Below are positions 52,051-60,493 of a DNA stretch of 64,000 nt, in pieces; the first letter of the stretch is position 1; the number at the start of each line of letters is the position of its first letter. This DNA comes from Allobosea robiniae (lineage in GTDB: Bacteria > Pseudomonadota > Alphaproteobacteria > Rhizobiales > Beijerinckiaceae): assembly GCF_900102525.1 (NCBI RefSeq), contig NZ_FNBZ01000010.1, forward strand, positions 1-64,000, given 5' to 3'. The notes beneath the pieces were generated by a model that was given only the letters and a program-made list of their open reading frames with translations, was not told the DNA's origin and searched no databases. The translations under genes and the position numbers were made by a program.

Positions 52051-52205
52051 CTTATCGGATTGGTCGCCCCGAATTCTCAGAGTGGACCTTATGGCCAGAC
52101 CAATTTCGCCGGACCCTGCATGAGGCGAGACGTGCGGACGCCGCTTGCAGGCCAACCGCGCGCTCATCTTTGGGGAACGCATCGTTCAAACGGGAGAACA
52201 GACAC
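52051..52205 (+). promoter_or_regulatory. Upstream region of the polyamine-type transporter with MocR-like operator
   Basis: TGGTC at 52061-52065, TGGACCTT at 52083-52090 and CCAATT at 52100-52105 repeat the spacing of 22 and 17 bases found at 48019-48063. ATTGGTC (52059-52065) and GACCAAT (52098-52104) also make an inverted repeat. This suggests that the same regulator controls the transporter operon from a second promoter. GGGAG precedes the start at 52206. Confidence 0.55.
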
Positions 52206-53267
52206 ATGCCGCGCCAGCCGATCACGCCGACGAAAACGGCCCTTGCCCTCGTCATGGGCCTGGGCCTGTCGAGCGCTGCGCCCGCCTGGGCGCAGGAACT
52301 GACCGTCGTCTCCTTCGGTGGCTCCTACCAGGAGGGGCAGAGCAAGGCGCTCTTCCAGCCTGCCGCCAAGGCGCTGGGCATCAAGATCAAGGAGGAGACC
52401 TATACCAGCATCGCAGACCTGCGCCTCAAGGTGAAGGCCGGTGCCGTGACCTGGGACGTGGTCGCCAGCGGCTCCGGAAGCGCCGCCCGCGCCGGCGCAG
52501 AGGGCATCCTCGAGAAGCTCGACTACAAGGTCATCGACACCTCGAACTTCCTGCCCGGCACCAAGCAGGATTATTGCGTCGGCGGCGACGTTTTCTCGAC
52601 CGTGCTCGCCTGGAACACCAAGACCTACGGCCAGAACGGGCCGCAGAGCTGGGCCGATTTCTGGGACGTGAAGAAGTTCCCCGGCAAGCGCTCCTATCGC
52701 AAGAGCGTGGCCGGCGCGCTGGAGCCGGCCCTGATGGCCGACGGCGTTCCCGCCGACAAGGTCTACGAGGTCCTGTCCCAGCCCGGCGGTATCGAGCGCG
52801 CGATCAAGAAAATCCGCGAATTGAAGCCGCATATCGCGGTCTGGTGGAGTTCGGGCGCGCAGCATGCCCAGCTGATGAAGGACGGCGAGGTCGACATGAT
52901 CACCGGCTGGAACGGCCGCTTCGATGTCGCCGCCAAGGACGGCGCCAAGGTCGCCTATACCTTCAACCAGGGCCTGCTCGACTATGACTGTTTCGCGATC
53001 GCCAAGGGCGCGCCGAACAAGGATCTGGCGATGAAGTTTCTCGCCGAGATCAGCAAGCCGCAATACCAAGCCGAGTTCACGAAGTACATCACCTACGGCC
53101 CGACCAACAAGAAGGCCTATGAGGGCGGGGCGATCGATGCGGCCTATGCCAAGACCCTGCCGTCCCATCCCGACAATGCCGGCAAGCAACTGACGATCGA
53201 TCTGGACTGGTACATCAAGTTCGAAGCCCAGGCTTCCTCCGCCTACCAGAACATGCTGACCGAATGA
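52206..53267 (+). CDS. Polyamine-type ABC transporter periplasmic binding protein (PotF/PotD-like)
   Basis: 353 residues from MPRQPITPTK, with GGGAG at ribosome-binding distance; a TTG-initiated frame to 52170 is rejected. A signal peptide ends at about PAWAQ. The mature sequence (ELTVVSFGGSYQEGQSKA, then TWDVVASGSGSA) fits family-1-like spermidine/putrescine binding proteins. It overlaps the ATPase gene by ATGA. Ligand could be putrescine, another diamine or an amino alcohol. Confidence 0.87.
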   Translation: MPRQPITPTKTALALVMGLGLSSAAPAWAQELTVVSFGGSYQEGQSKALFQPAAKALGIKIKEETYTSIADLRLKVKAGAVTWDVVASGSGSAARAGAEGILEKLDYKVIDTSNFLPGTKQDYCVGGDVFSTVLAWNTKTYGQNGPQSWADFWDVKKFPGKRSYRKSVAGALEPALMADGVPADKVYEVLSQPGGIERAIKKIRELKPHIAVWWSSGAQHAQLMKDGEVDMITGWNGRFDVAAKDGAKVAYTFNQGLLDYDCFAIAKGAPNKDLAMKFLAEISKPQYQAEFTKYITYGPTNKKAYEGGAIDAAYAKTLPSHPDNAGKQLTIDLDWYIKFEAQASSAYQNMLTE

Positions 53268-54403
53268 GACTGGCCGGCGATCACGAGCGGCCGCGCGATG
53301 TGGCCGCTTCTGCCTCGGGCTCCGCGACGGCCTTGCCCATCGCGGTCCGGCGGCTGAGCAAGGCCTATGGCGCGGTGCCGGTGCTGGACGAGATCGATCT
53401 TGATGTCCGGCCCGGCGAGTTCCTGACGCTGCTCGGCCCGTCCGGCTCGGGCAAGACGACGCTCTTGATGGCGATCGCCGGTTTTCTTAGGCCCGACAAG
53501 GGGTCGATCCGCTTCGGCGAGCGCGAGGTCGTCCGCCTCGCGCCGCACAAGCGCGAGATCGGCATGGTCTTCCAGAACTACGCGCTGTTTCCGCATATGG
53601 ATGTCGCCCGCAATGTCGGCTTTCCCTTGCGGTTGCGGCGTGTGCCGGCGGCCGAGACCGCCCGGCGCGTCGAGTCGGCGCTGGAGATGTTCCAGCTCGG
53701 CGGCTTCGGTACCCGCCGGATCGACCAGCTTTCCGGCGGCCAGCGCCAGCGCGTCGCGCTCGCCCGCGCCATCGTCTTCGAGCCGCGCATCATCCTGATG
53801 GACGAGCCGCTTTCGGCGCTGGACAAGCAATTGCGCGAGCGCATGCAGATCGAATTGCGCCAGCTCCATGAGCGCTTGGGCACCACCACCGTCTATGTCA
53901 CGCATGACCAGCGCGAGGCGCTGACCATGTCGGACCGCGTCGCCATCCTCGATCGCGGCCGCATCGCCCGCATCGACACGCCGCGCGCGATCTATGACGA
54001 TCCCGGCAGCCGTTTCGTCGCCGAGTTTATCGGCGAATCCTCCTTCCTCGACGTAGCGATCGCGAATGGCATCGCTCGCGCCGCCGGTGCGACCATCCGC
54101 GCCGACAACCTTCCGACGCGGCAGGGCCGCTGCACGATGGTGCTGCGGCCGGAGCGCCTGCATCTGCTCGGACCGGGCGAAGGGGAGGGAATGAATTGCT
54201 TCGAAGGCCGCGTGACGGGCGCGGTCTACCAAGGCGACACGCTGCTGTTGCAGACGGTCCTGAACGGCGGGAGCCCGGTTGCGCTGCGCCTGACGACGCG
54301 TGGCGGCGAAGGCCCGCCGCCCGTACCGGGTACGCCCGTCCGCATCGGCATTGCCGTCTCCGATACCGTGCTGCTGCCCGACGAGGCGCGGGGCGCGCCG
54401 TGA
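53264..54403 (+). CDS. Polyamine-type ABC transporter ATP-binding protein (PotA-like)
   Basis: 379 residues. Walker A is GPSGSGKTT, the signature LSGGQRQR, Walker B IILMDEPLSALD, switch VTHDQREA. A C-terminal TOBE domain follows (about 285-375, MNCFEGRVTGAVYQGDTL). About 25 extra residues precede the ABC domain. Overlaps both neighbours. Confidence 0.88.
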   Translation: MRLAGDHERPRDVAASASGSATALPIAVRRLSKAYGAVPVLDEIDLDVRPGEFLTLLGPSGSGKTTLLMAIAGFLRPDKGSIRFGEREVVRLAPHKREIGMVFQNYALFPHMDVARNVGFPLRLRRVPAAETARRVESALEMFQLGGFGTRRIDQLSGGQRQRVALARAIVFEPRIILMDEPLSALDKQLRERMQIELRQLHERLGTTTVYVTHDQREALTMSDRVAILDRGRIARIDTPRAIYDDPGSRFVAEFIGESSFLDVAIANGIARAAGATIRADNLPTRQGRCTMVLRPERLHLLGPGEGEGMNCFEGRVTGAVYQGDTLLLQTVLNGGSPVALRLTTRGGEGPPPVPGTPVRIGIAVSDTVLLPDEARGAP

Positions 54404-55314
54404 CGGCCGCGAGCGCCTTCGATTCCGCCGGCCCGGCCGGCGATGACCACGCCGCCGGCCTGCGGCGCGACCAGTGGCGCGAGCGCATGGGGTTGGCCAG
54501 CCTCGCGGCACCGGCGCTCCTGCTCGTCACGATCACCATGCTGGTTCCGGTCGGCTGGCTCTTCGGCCTGTCCTTCCTCGACGACAACGGCGCGCTGAGC
54601 CTCGAACACTATCGGCGCATGCTGGCCGAGCCCTCTTATGGCCGGACCTTCCGCACCACCTTCGAGATCAGCTTCGTCACCACGCTGATCTGCATCCTGC
54701 TCGGCTATCCCCTGGCCTATTTCCTGTCGCAACTGCCAAGGCGGGCCGCCAATCTCTGCATGATCGCGGTGCTCTTGCCGTTCTGGACCTCGCTTCTGGT
54801 GCGCACCTATGCCTGGCTCGTGCTGCTCCAGCGTAGCGGCCTGATCAACACATGGGGCATGAAGCTCGGCCTCTGGAGCGAGCCCTTGCAGCTCGTTCAC
54901 AACATGGGCGGCACGCTGATCGGCATGGTCCATATCATGCTGCCCTTCATGGTGCTGCCGCTCTACGGCACGATGCGCGCGATCGACCGGAACCTGCTGC
55001 GCGCCGCCGCCAGCCTCGGCTCCACGCCGGTCCACGGCTTCTGGACTGTGTTCTTCCCGCTCTCGCTGCCCGGGCTCGCGGCCGGCGCTTCGCTCGTCTT
55101 CGTGCTCTGCCTCGGCTTCTATGTGACGCCGGCCATGCTCGGCGGCGGCAAGGTGACGATGGTCTCGAACCGCATCGCCAACGATATCGAACTGTTCTTC
55201 AACTGGGGCGCGGCGAGCGCGCTCGGCGTCGTGCTGCTGGTAATCACGCTGGTCGTGCTCGTGCTGGCGGCGCGGTTGTCGCGCGGCGCCGGCCTGTTCG
55301 GGGCGGGGCACTGA
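54400..55314 (+). CDS. Polyamine-type ABC transporter permease (PotB/PotH-like)
   Basis: 304 residues from GTG at 54400, overlapping the ATPase stop as GTGA. Six membrane segments; the EAA loop region RNLLRAAASLGSTPVHGFW and the PotB-like LPFWTSLLVRTYAWLVLL are visible. An ATG at about 54487 (MGLASLAAP) is an alternative start without the acidic N-terminal leader. Confidence 0.88.
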   Translation: MTAASAFDSAGPAGDDHAAGLRRDQWRERMGLASLAAPALLLVTITMLVPVGWLFGLSFLDDNGALSLEHYRRMLAEPSYGRTFRTTFEISFVTTLICILLGYPLAYFLSQLPRRAANLCMIAVLLPFWTSLLVRTYAWLVLLQRSGLINTWGMKLGLWSEPLQLVHNMGGTLIGMVHIMLPFMVLPLYGTMRAIDRNLLRAAASLGSTPVHGFWTVFFPLSLPGLAAGASLVFVLCLGFYVTPAMLGGGKVTMVSNRIANDIELFFNWGAASALGVVLLVITLVVLVLAARLSRGAGLFGAGH

Positions 55315-55315
55315 G

Positions 55316-56131
55316 ATGAGCTGGCTCGATCGTCCCGCCAGCGACACGCAGATCAGCCATGGCGCGCGGCTCTGGCTCTATGCGGTCGGCGCGCTGGTGC
55401 TGGCCTTCCTGGCCATACCGACGCTGATCGTCATCCCGATGTCCTTCTCCCAGTCGCAATATCTGGAGTTCCCGCCGCGGGAATGGTCGCTGCGCTGGTA
55501 CGAGGCCTATTTTGCCTCGTCGAGCTGGATGGCGGCGACCGCGACCTCGTTCAAGGCAGGCTTCTGCACGGCATTGCTGGCGACACCGATGGGCACCCTC
55601 GCAGCCTACGGCCTGCACACCGCGCGCCTGCGCTTCGTGGGGCTCGCGATCCTCGCCCTGCTGACGCCGACGATTGTGCCGGTAATCCTCGTCGGCATCG
55701 CGCTGTTCTACGCTTATGTGCAGCTCAAGATGGTCAATTCCTTCCTCGGCATCGTTCTGGCGCATACGATGCTGGCCGTGCCGATCGTGATGATGATCGT
55801 CGGCTCGGCCCTGAAGAGCTTCGATCTCGATCAGGAGCGCGTGGCGCGCAGCCTCGGCGCCACGCGAACCCAAGCCTTCCTGCAGGTGACGGCGCCGCAG
55901 ATCGGCTTTGCCCTCGTCACCTCGGCGGTGCTGTCCTTCCTGACCTCCTTCGACGAGGTCGTGATCGCGCTTTTCGTCTCCGGCGGCGATAACGCCACGC
56001 TGACGCGGATGATGTTCCTGGCGCTGCGCGACCAGATCGACCCCACCATCGCCGCGATCTCGACGATCATGATCGTGATGACGTCGCTGCTGCTGGCGGT
56101 GTCGCAGCTCTTCGGCAAAAGCGAGACCTGA
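55316..56131 (+). CDS. Polyamine-type ABC transporter permease (PotC/PotI-like)
   Basis: 271 residues with six membrane segments, the segment IPMSFSQSQYLEFPPREWSLRWY characteristic of PotC/PotI (split over about 43-65), and the coupling loop ERVARSLGATRTQAFLQVTAP. It begins two bases after the PotB-like stop and completes the importer. It is followed by a strong hairpin. Confidence 0.88.
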   Translation: MSWLDRPASDTQISHGARLWLYAVGALVLAFLAIPTLIVIPMSFSQSQYLEFPPREWSLRWYEAYFASSSWMAATATSFKAGFCTALLATPMGTLAAYGLHTARLRFVGLAILALLTPTIVPVILVGIALFYAYVQLKMVNSFLGIVLAHTMLAVPIVMMIVGSALKSFDLDQERVARSLGATRTQAFLQVTAPQIGFALVTSAVLSFLTSFDEVVIALFVSGGDNATLTRMMFLALRDQIDPTIAAISTIMIVMTSLLLAVSQLFGKSET

Positions 56132-56152
56132 GGGGTCGCAGGCCATCAACAA

Positions 56153-56180
56153 GACGCCGGCCGTGGGAGCGGCCGGCGTC
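56153..56180. terminator. Strong hairpin between the transporter and flotillin operons
   Basis: GACGCCGGCC (56153-56162) and GGCCGGCGTC (56171-56180) form a perfect 10-bp GC stem with an 8-base loop, between convergent operons. A bidirectional terminator is likely although no T-tract follows. Confidence 0.65.
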
Positions 56181-56206
56181 GTGAATATCCTGATGGAAGC
56201 CTGGCT

Positions 56207-57901
56207 CTACGTCTTCGGCTCGGCCGCAGGCGCCGGCTGCGCGGGCGCCTTGCTCGCCCCGCCCACGGACGCGGCCAATAGCGCCTGCGTCGGATCGGCG
56301 CCCTCGAACCCGGCCTGCTTCAGGATCTCGTCGAGGATCGGCTTCTGCGCGGTGAAGCTGAGCAACTGGCTCGACAGATCGCGGACCGCGCCCGCCTGCT
56401 CGCCGCCCGCACCGCCATTCATCGCGCCGACGAGATTGCCGGCGCTGAAGATGCGGATATCCGAGATCTTCTCGATCGGCTTCATCGCCTGCGCCAGGGC
56501 GGCCGGCACGATGTCGACGCGGGCCTTGTTGAGTTCGAATTCGATGATCGCCGGCGACAGCGCGTTGCGGGCCTCGTTCTTGGCCCGCTCGGCCCGCGCC
56601 TGCGCCTCGCCGAGTTCGATCACGCCGGCCGCGCGAATCTTGGCGGCGGCGGCTTCCGCCTCCGCTTCGATCTTGGTCGCGGCCGCGAGGTTTTCCGCGG
56701 CCTGACGCTCGGCCTCGGCCTTGACGGTGACCGCTGTGGCCTCCTGCTCGGCAATACGGCGCGCATCGAGCACGGCGATGCGCTTGGCACGTTCGGCGAT
56801 CTCGACCTCGCGGGCCGTCGTCACCTGCTCTTCGGCGGTGATGGCGGAAGCCTTGGCCTCGTCGGCGCGGGCGCGGGCGGCCTGTTCCTCCTCGGTCTTC
56901 TGGGCAACGGCGATCGCCGCCTCGATACGCGCGGTCTCGGTGATCTTGCGGGCTTCCGCCTCACGCTCGGCAATGCCGCGCTCGGCGGCGATGCGGGCGG
57001 ATTCACGGGCCTGGCGCGTCTCGGAATCGCGTTCGGCGATGCCGCGCTCGGCTTCGAGCCGCGCCGTCTCCTCATTGAGACGGGCGAGCTGCTCGGCCTT
57101 GGCCGCCTCGGCGCGGGTTTCGGCCGTCTTGTTGGCGATGTCGCGTTCCTGGCTGAGCTCGGCGTCGCGCTGCTCGCGTTCGATCGTCAGGCGGCGCAGC
57201 GAGGCCTCGCGGTCCTTGGTCGCGATCTCGACCTCGTTGTCGCGGACGATCTGGTTGCGCTCGCGCTTGCGCTCCTCGGTGATCTTGGTCAGCGCCGTCA
57301 GGCCTTCGGCGTCGAAGGTATTGTTTGGGTTGAAATGCTTGATATCGGTCTGGTCGAGCCGCGTCAGCGAGACCGATTCCAGTTCCAGACCGTTGGACTG
57401 AAGGTCATGCGCGACCGCCGCCTGCACCGACTTCACGAACTCGGCCCGCTGCTCCTGCAGATCGCGCAGCGACATGGTGGCGGCGACCGAGCGCAGGCCG
57501 TCGACGAACTTGGCCTCGACCAGTGCCTTGAGGGCATCGGCATCGTTGGTGCGGTCGCCCAGCGTCTGCGCGGCGAGCGCGATGTTCTCGGCATCCGGCT
57601 TCACGCGGACATAGAACTCGGCGGTGATATCCGCCCGCATCCGGTCCTTGGTGATCAGGGACTCGTTCTCGGCGCGCTTCACTTCGAGGCGCAGCGTGCT
57701 GAGCGAGACCCAGGAATAGGAGTGGAAGATCGGCAGGATGACCGAGCCGCCGTCGAGCACCACCTTCTTGCCGCCGAGGCCAGTGCGGACATAGGCCTTG
57801 TCGCGCGTCGCCCGCGTGTAGAGCGACGTCATGATGATGCCGATCACCACGACGGCGACGAGAATGCTGGCGGCGATGATGCCGAGCGTGAAGAAATCCA
57901 T
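56207..57901 (-). CDS. Flotillin-family SPFH membrane protein (YqiK-like)
   Basis: 564 residues. An N-terminal membrane helix (about 5-27) is followed by the SPFH/band-7 domain (about 40-200), a long charged coiled coil (about 225-440) with repeated AERGIAER and EARKITETARIEA segments, and a C-terminal flotillin domain. Such proteins build membrane microdomains and are linked to PspA-type stress responses. It starts 3 bases after the YqiJ-like gene; the pair matches the yqiJ-yqiK arrangement. Confidence 0.88.
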   Translation of the reverse strand: MDFFTLGIIAASILVAVVVIGIIMTSLYTRATRDKAYVRTGLGGKKVVLDGGSVILPIFHSYSWVSLSTLRLEVKRAENESLITKDRMRADITAEFYVRVKPDAENIALAAQTLGDRTNDADALKALVEAKFVDGLRSVAATMSLRDLQEQRAEFVKSVQAAVAHDLQSNGLELESVSLTRLDQTDIKHFNPNNTFDAEGLTALTKITEERKRERNQIVRDNEVEIATKDREASLRRLTIEREQRDAELSQERDIANKTAETRAEAAKAEQLARLNEETARLEAERGIAERDSETRQARESARIAAERGIAEREAEARKITETARIEAAIAVAQKTEEEQAARARADEAKASAITAEEQVTTAREVEIAERAKRIAVLDARRIAEQEATAVTVKAEAERQAAENLAAATKIEAEAEAAAAKIRAAGVIELGEAQARAERAKNEARNALSPAIIEFELNKARVDIVPAALAQAMKPIEKISDIRIFSAGNLVGAMNGGAGGEQAGAVRDLSSQLLSFTAQKPILDEILKQAGFEGADPTQALLAASVGGASKAPAQPAPAAEPKT

Positions 57902-57904
57902 GTC

Positions 57905-58555
57905 TCAGACCCCCGTTGAGGCGCTGTTTGCGACGCTGTCCGGCGCGGGAATGGCCTCGAACAGGCCGTCCGCTCCATCGACGATCAGCACCAGCGTGCC
58001 CGTTGCCATCAGATGTCCCGGCGCCGCCCTGGCGCGCAGGATGTGAACATTGTCGTACCGGTCCTTCACGCGAACCGAGCCGGGATGGCCCTGGTCGAGC
58101 GGGCCGATCGTGACGGTGCCGATCAGGCCGATGAATTCTGCCTGGCTCAGCGCATTAGTTTCGTCGCGCGGGATGATGCGGGCGATGCCGCGGCTCGCCC
58201 AGCGCGTCGCCGGCACGGCCGCCAGCATGGCGGCTGGCACGGCGATCAGGAGCGGCAGCGGCCGCAGGATCTGCGCGGCCAGGCTCTGCAGCGCGAAGCC
58301 GAAGACGGCGAAGGCGGTGAGCAGGATCACCGCCAGGACCAGGATCGGCACGCCGCCGGCATTGAGCCAGGACATCCAGCCGCCGAGCAGGCCGGCTTCG
58401 TGGTCGCCCGGCCCGTGATGGCCGAGCCCGTCATCGAGCAGACCAGAGGCCGAGGCGCCGATCAGGACCGAGACCAGCTCGATCAGGCCGAGCCCGGCCA
58501 CGACCATCAGCGCCACCCAGAAGGGCGCGGTGCCCGGCTGGATGATGTCGCTCAT
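57905..58555 (-). CDS. YqiJ-like membrane protein with OB-fold (DUF1449/NfeD-type)
   Basis: 216 residues. Three hydrophobic segments (about 12-35, 67-93, 98-118) are followed by a beta-rich C-terminus (about 135-205) of OB-fold type containing IGLIGTVTIGPLDQGHPGSVRV, as in NfeD/YqiJ proteins that partner flotillins. It overlaps the PspA-like stop as TGATG. Function is inferred from the conserved pairing. Confidence 0.8.
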   Translation of the reverse strand: MSDIIQPGTAPFWVALMVVAGLGLIELVSVLIGASASGLLDDGLGHHGPGDHEAGLLGGWMSWLNAGGVPILVLAVILLTAFAVFGFALQSLAAQILRPLPLLIAVPAAMLAAVPATRWASRGIARIIPRDETNALSQAEFIGLIGTVTIGPLDQGHPGSVRVKDRYDNVHILRARAAPGHLMATGTLVLIVDGADGLFEAIPAPDSVANSASTGV

Positions 58556-59667
58556 CAGCGCTGGCCTTCCCGGAACGCCCTTAGCCTGGCTTCGATCGCA
58601 TCCTCGCGCTGGATACGGCCGAGCTCATCCACCTCCGCCGCGCCCGTCATCGGCTTGGCCGGAACTCCGGTGACGCGCTCGACGGCGGAAAGGGCCGCGG
58701 CGAGGCGCTGATCGTTGCGCTGCGAGGGGGTGGAGGGATCGTTCGCAGCGACGGCACGTTCGGCGCGCCTGGCATCGTCGAGCCGCTTCATCGCGTCGGC
58801 GCGGGCCGAGGCGATGCTGCGCAATGTGGCCTCGGCTTCCGCGATCTCGCCGGCATTCTCGGTGACGGCCTTGGCGAGCGCGGTGCGCTGCGCTTCGAGG
58901 TCGATCTGGACGCCGGTCGCCGCACGGGCAAGGTCCTCGCGGCCCTTCTCCAGCCCCGTCTTGATCTTCTGGTCGAGGTCGCGGATTTCCTCGTCGAGAT
59001 CGGCGGCCTTGGCCTTGAGGCGATGGCCGGCGGCAACCGCGACGCCGAGCGCGGCCCGGGCCTCCTCGGCGATTTTCTCGATCTCGCGCACGGCCTGCTG
59101 TGCGACGGCGGTGGTGTTGGCGCCTTCGGCGGCGTCGACCGCATTGTTGACGACGCCGGCGATCACGCGACCGAGGCGGGCAAGGATTCCTTCGTTGGAC
59201 ATCGTGCTCTCCCTGTGTGTGTGAATTCCGGCCTGGACAGCGACGAGGACACTGATCGTCGATCCCTGGAAGGACAGACGCGCCTCGGCAAAGTCGTTCC
59301 AGCCGCCGCGATAGCCATCCACCGAATAGGGGACGACAATCCGCCCGTTGATGGTGGCGATGCTGATGCTGTCCGGGCCCTTGATGGCGAAGAGTTTGGA
59401 GTCGAGCGGGATTTCGACGGTGGGCTCGTTGGGCTGTTGCCGGCTGTGGTCGCGCAGCGCCAAGGTCGCCATGCGCGATGGGAGGCCGGTTTGCGCCCGG
59501 ATCTCCTCATAGGCTTCCTCGTGCAGCGCCACGAGATTGGCGCCCGTCGTACCGTCGAGGATCGCCATGGCCTGCCGATAGGCGGCGAGGGTGGCATTCA
59601 GCGCCTCGCGATCTTCGCCGCTGGGCGCCAGCAGAAGCGCCATCGTAGTTTGAGGCTTCTTGACCAT
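58555..59667 (-). CDS. TnpB N-terminal-like domain fused in frame to a PspA/IM30 protein
   Basis: 370 residues from MVKKPQTTMALLLAPSGE. Residues 1-147 look like the N-terminal (WED/REC) part of a TnpB protein: ALNATLAAYRQAM, LVALHEEAYEEIR, GLPSRMATLALR, then the beta segment DSKLFAIKG, ISIATINGRIVVPY and a final strand LSFQGSTISVLVAV. The RuvC nuclease and zinc-finger parts are absent. Residues 156-370 are a PspA/IM30 coiled-coil protein (MSNEGILARLGRVIAG onward). An RBS-like AGGGAGAG lies before Met156 (59202), so a separate 215-residue PspA product is possible. It leads the yqiJ-yqiK operon. Confidence 0.72.
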   Translation of the reverse strand: MVKKPQTTMALLLAPSGEDREALNATLAAYRQAMAILDGTTGANLVALHEEAYEEIRAQTGLPSRMATLALRDHSRQQPNEPTVEIPLDSKLFAIKGPDSISIATINGRIVVPYSVDGYRGGWNDFAEARLSFQGSTISVLVAVQAGIHTHRESTMSNEGILARLGRVIAGVVNNAVDAAEGANTTAVAQQAVREIEKIAEEARAALGVAVAAGHRLKAKAADLDEEIRDLDQKIKTGLEKGREDLARAATGVQIDLEAQRTALAKAVTENAGEIAEAEATLRSIASARADAMKRLDDARRAERAVAANDPSTPSQRNDQRLAAALSAVERVTGVPAKPMTGAAEVDELGRIQREDAIEARLRAFREGQR

Positions 59668-59756
59668 ACGCTTTATATAAAGCACTTCATTGGTGCTTTC
59701 AAGATGGGCGCTGCACCGGGCTCCGTGAAAGTTAACGCAGGTTAACGGCCTTGGCC
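59668..59756 (-). promoter_or_regulatory. Promoter with palindromes upstream of the TnpB-PspA fusion
   Basis: Read leftward, TTGAAA (59702-59697) is followed after 17 bases by TATATA (59679-59674), a good sigma-70 pair. The predicted start is about 59667, the A of the first ATG, so the transcript may be leaderless. Overlapping palindromes GCTTTATATAAAGC (59670-59683) and AAAGCAC/GTGCTTT (59679-59699) cover the -10 region and could be an operator. GTTAACG is repeated at 59731 and 59741. Confidence 0.5.
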
Positions 59757-60368
59757 TCAATTCGCGGCAGATAGGCCACGGCAGGCCAGTCGCACCAGCC
59801 CCTCGATCTGGCGGTCGAGTTCGGGGCGGGGGACGGCTATCAGCTTCTCCTCCAATCCGATCGCGACGACGCCGTGGACGGCCGAGAACAGCGTCCGGCC
59901 CAGGAGGTTGCGATCCTCCGCGCTGCGATCCGGCACCAGCGTGCCCAACGGCTGGAGGATGTGCCGGAACATGGTCATCTGCTCAGAGACGGCCCAGTCG
60001 GGCACCACGGCGCCCTCAGCCATGCGGTGTTCGAACAGCACGCGCCAGAGCTGCAGGTTGTCGCGGGCGAAGGCCGAGTAGGCGAGGGCAACAGCAACGA
60101 GGGCTTCCGTGGCCTGTTCCTGTGACGAAACGGGTGGGGATGCGGCGTTGAGCGCCGCGTCAAGCCGGGCGAGGGTGCGCGAGCCGACCCGCAGTACGAG
60201 CTCGTCCATATCCGCGACGAGATTGTAGATCGCGCCGAGCGAGCAGCCGATCTCCTGCGCGAGCTCGCGCGCCTTCAGGCCCGCAAGGCCTTTCCCGGCG
60301 ATGGCCCGCTCTGCCGCATCGATCAGAAGGTCGCGCTGCCGGTCACGCCGCGCTGCCGTGGTGGTCAT
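59757..60368 (-). CDS. TetR-family transcriptional regulator
   Basis: 203 residues from MTTTAARRDRQRDLL; a TTG-initiated extension to 60419 is only a by-product of the operator palindrome. The HTH is DAAERAIAGKGLAGLKAREL followed by IGCSLGAIYNLVADMDELVL, and the C-terminus is the usual helical ligand domain. It sits divergent from the second PspA-like gene, with three copies of a palindrome between, so it very probably represses that operon and itself. Confidence 0.9.
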   Translation of the reverse strand: MTTTAARRDRQRDLLIDAAERAIAGKGLAGLKARELAQEIGCSLGAIYNLVADMDELVLRVGSRTLARLDAALNAASPPVSSQEQATEALVAVALAYSAFARDNLQLWRVLFEHRMAEGAVVPDWAVSEQMTMFRHILQPLGTLVPDRSAEDRNLLGRTLFSAVHGVVAIGLEEKLIAVPRPELDRQIEGLVRLACRGLSAAN

Positions 60369-60405
60369 CTCTGCGTTCTCGCCTCGGTCGTCTGTCGCCT
60401 GACTG

Positions 60406-60477
60406 TGAACGTCGTTCAAAATAATTCTTGAACGACGTTCATGAATGCGCTATCGATTCATTCGTGAACAACGTTCA
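60406..60477. promoter_or_regulatory. Three palindromic TetR-type operators
   Basis: TGAACGTCGTTCA (60406-60418), TGAACGACGTTCA (60429-60441) and TGAACAACGTTCA (60465-60477) share the consensus TGAAC-NNC-GTTCA. Centre spacings are 23 and 36 bases, close to two and a bit more than three helical turns. They lie between the divergent TetR and PspA-like genes. Confidence 0.75.
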
Positions 60478-60493
60478 TAGCAGGGGAAAGCCA

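Noticed and set aside
58555..59667. An active TnpB/IS200-IS605 element
   Set aside because: RuvC and zinc-finger regions, a tnpA gene and recognisable element ends are absent; only the N-terminal part remains.
60369..60493. Open-frame extensions on both strands beginning with MNDVH, into TetR and into the PspA-like gene
   Set aside because: The shared start is produced by the palindromic operator (TTGAACGACGTTC-type), read from each strand; better starts lie at 60368 and 60494.
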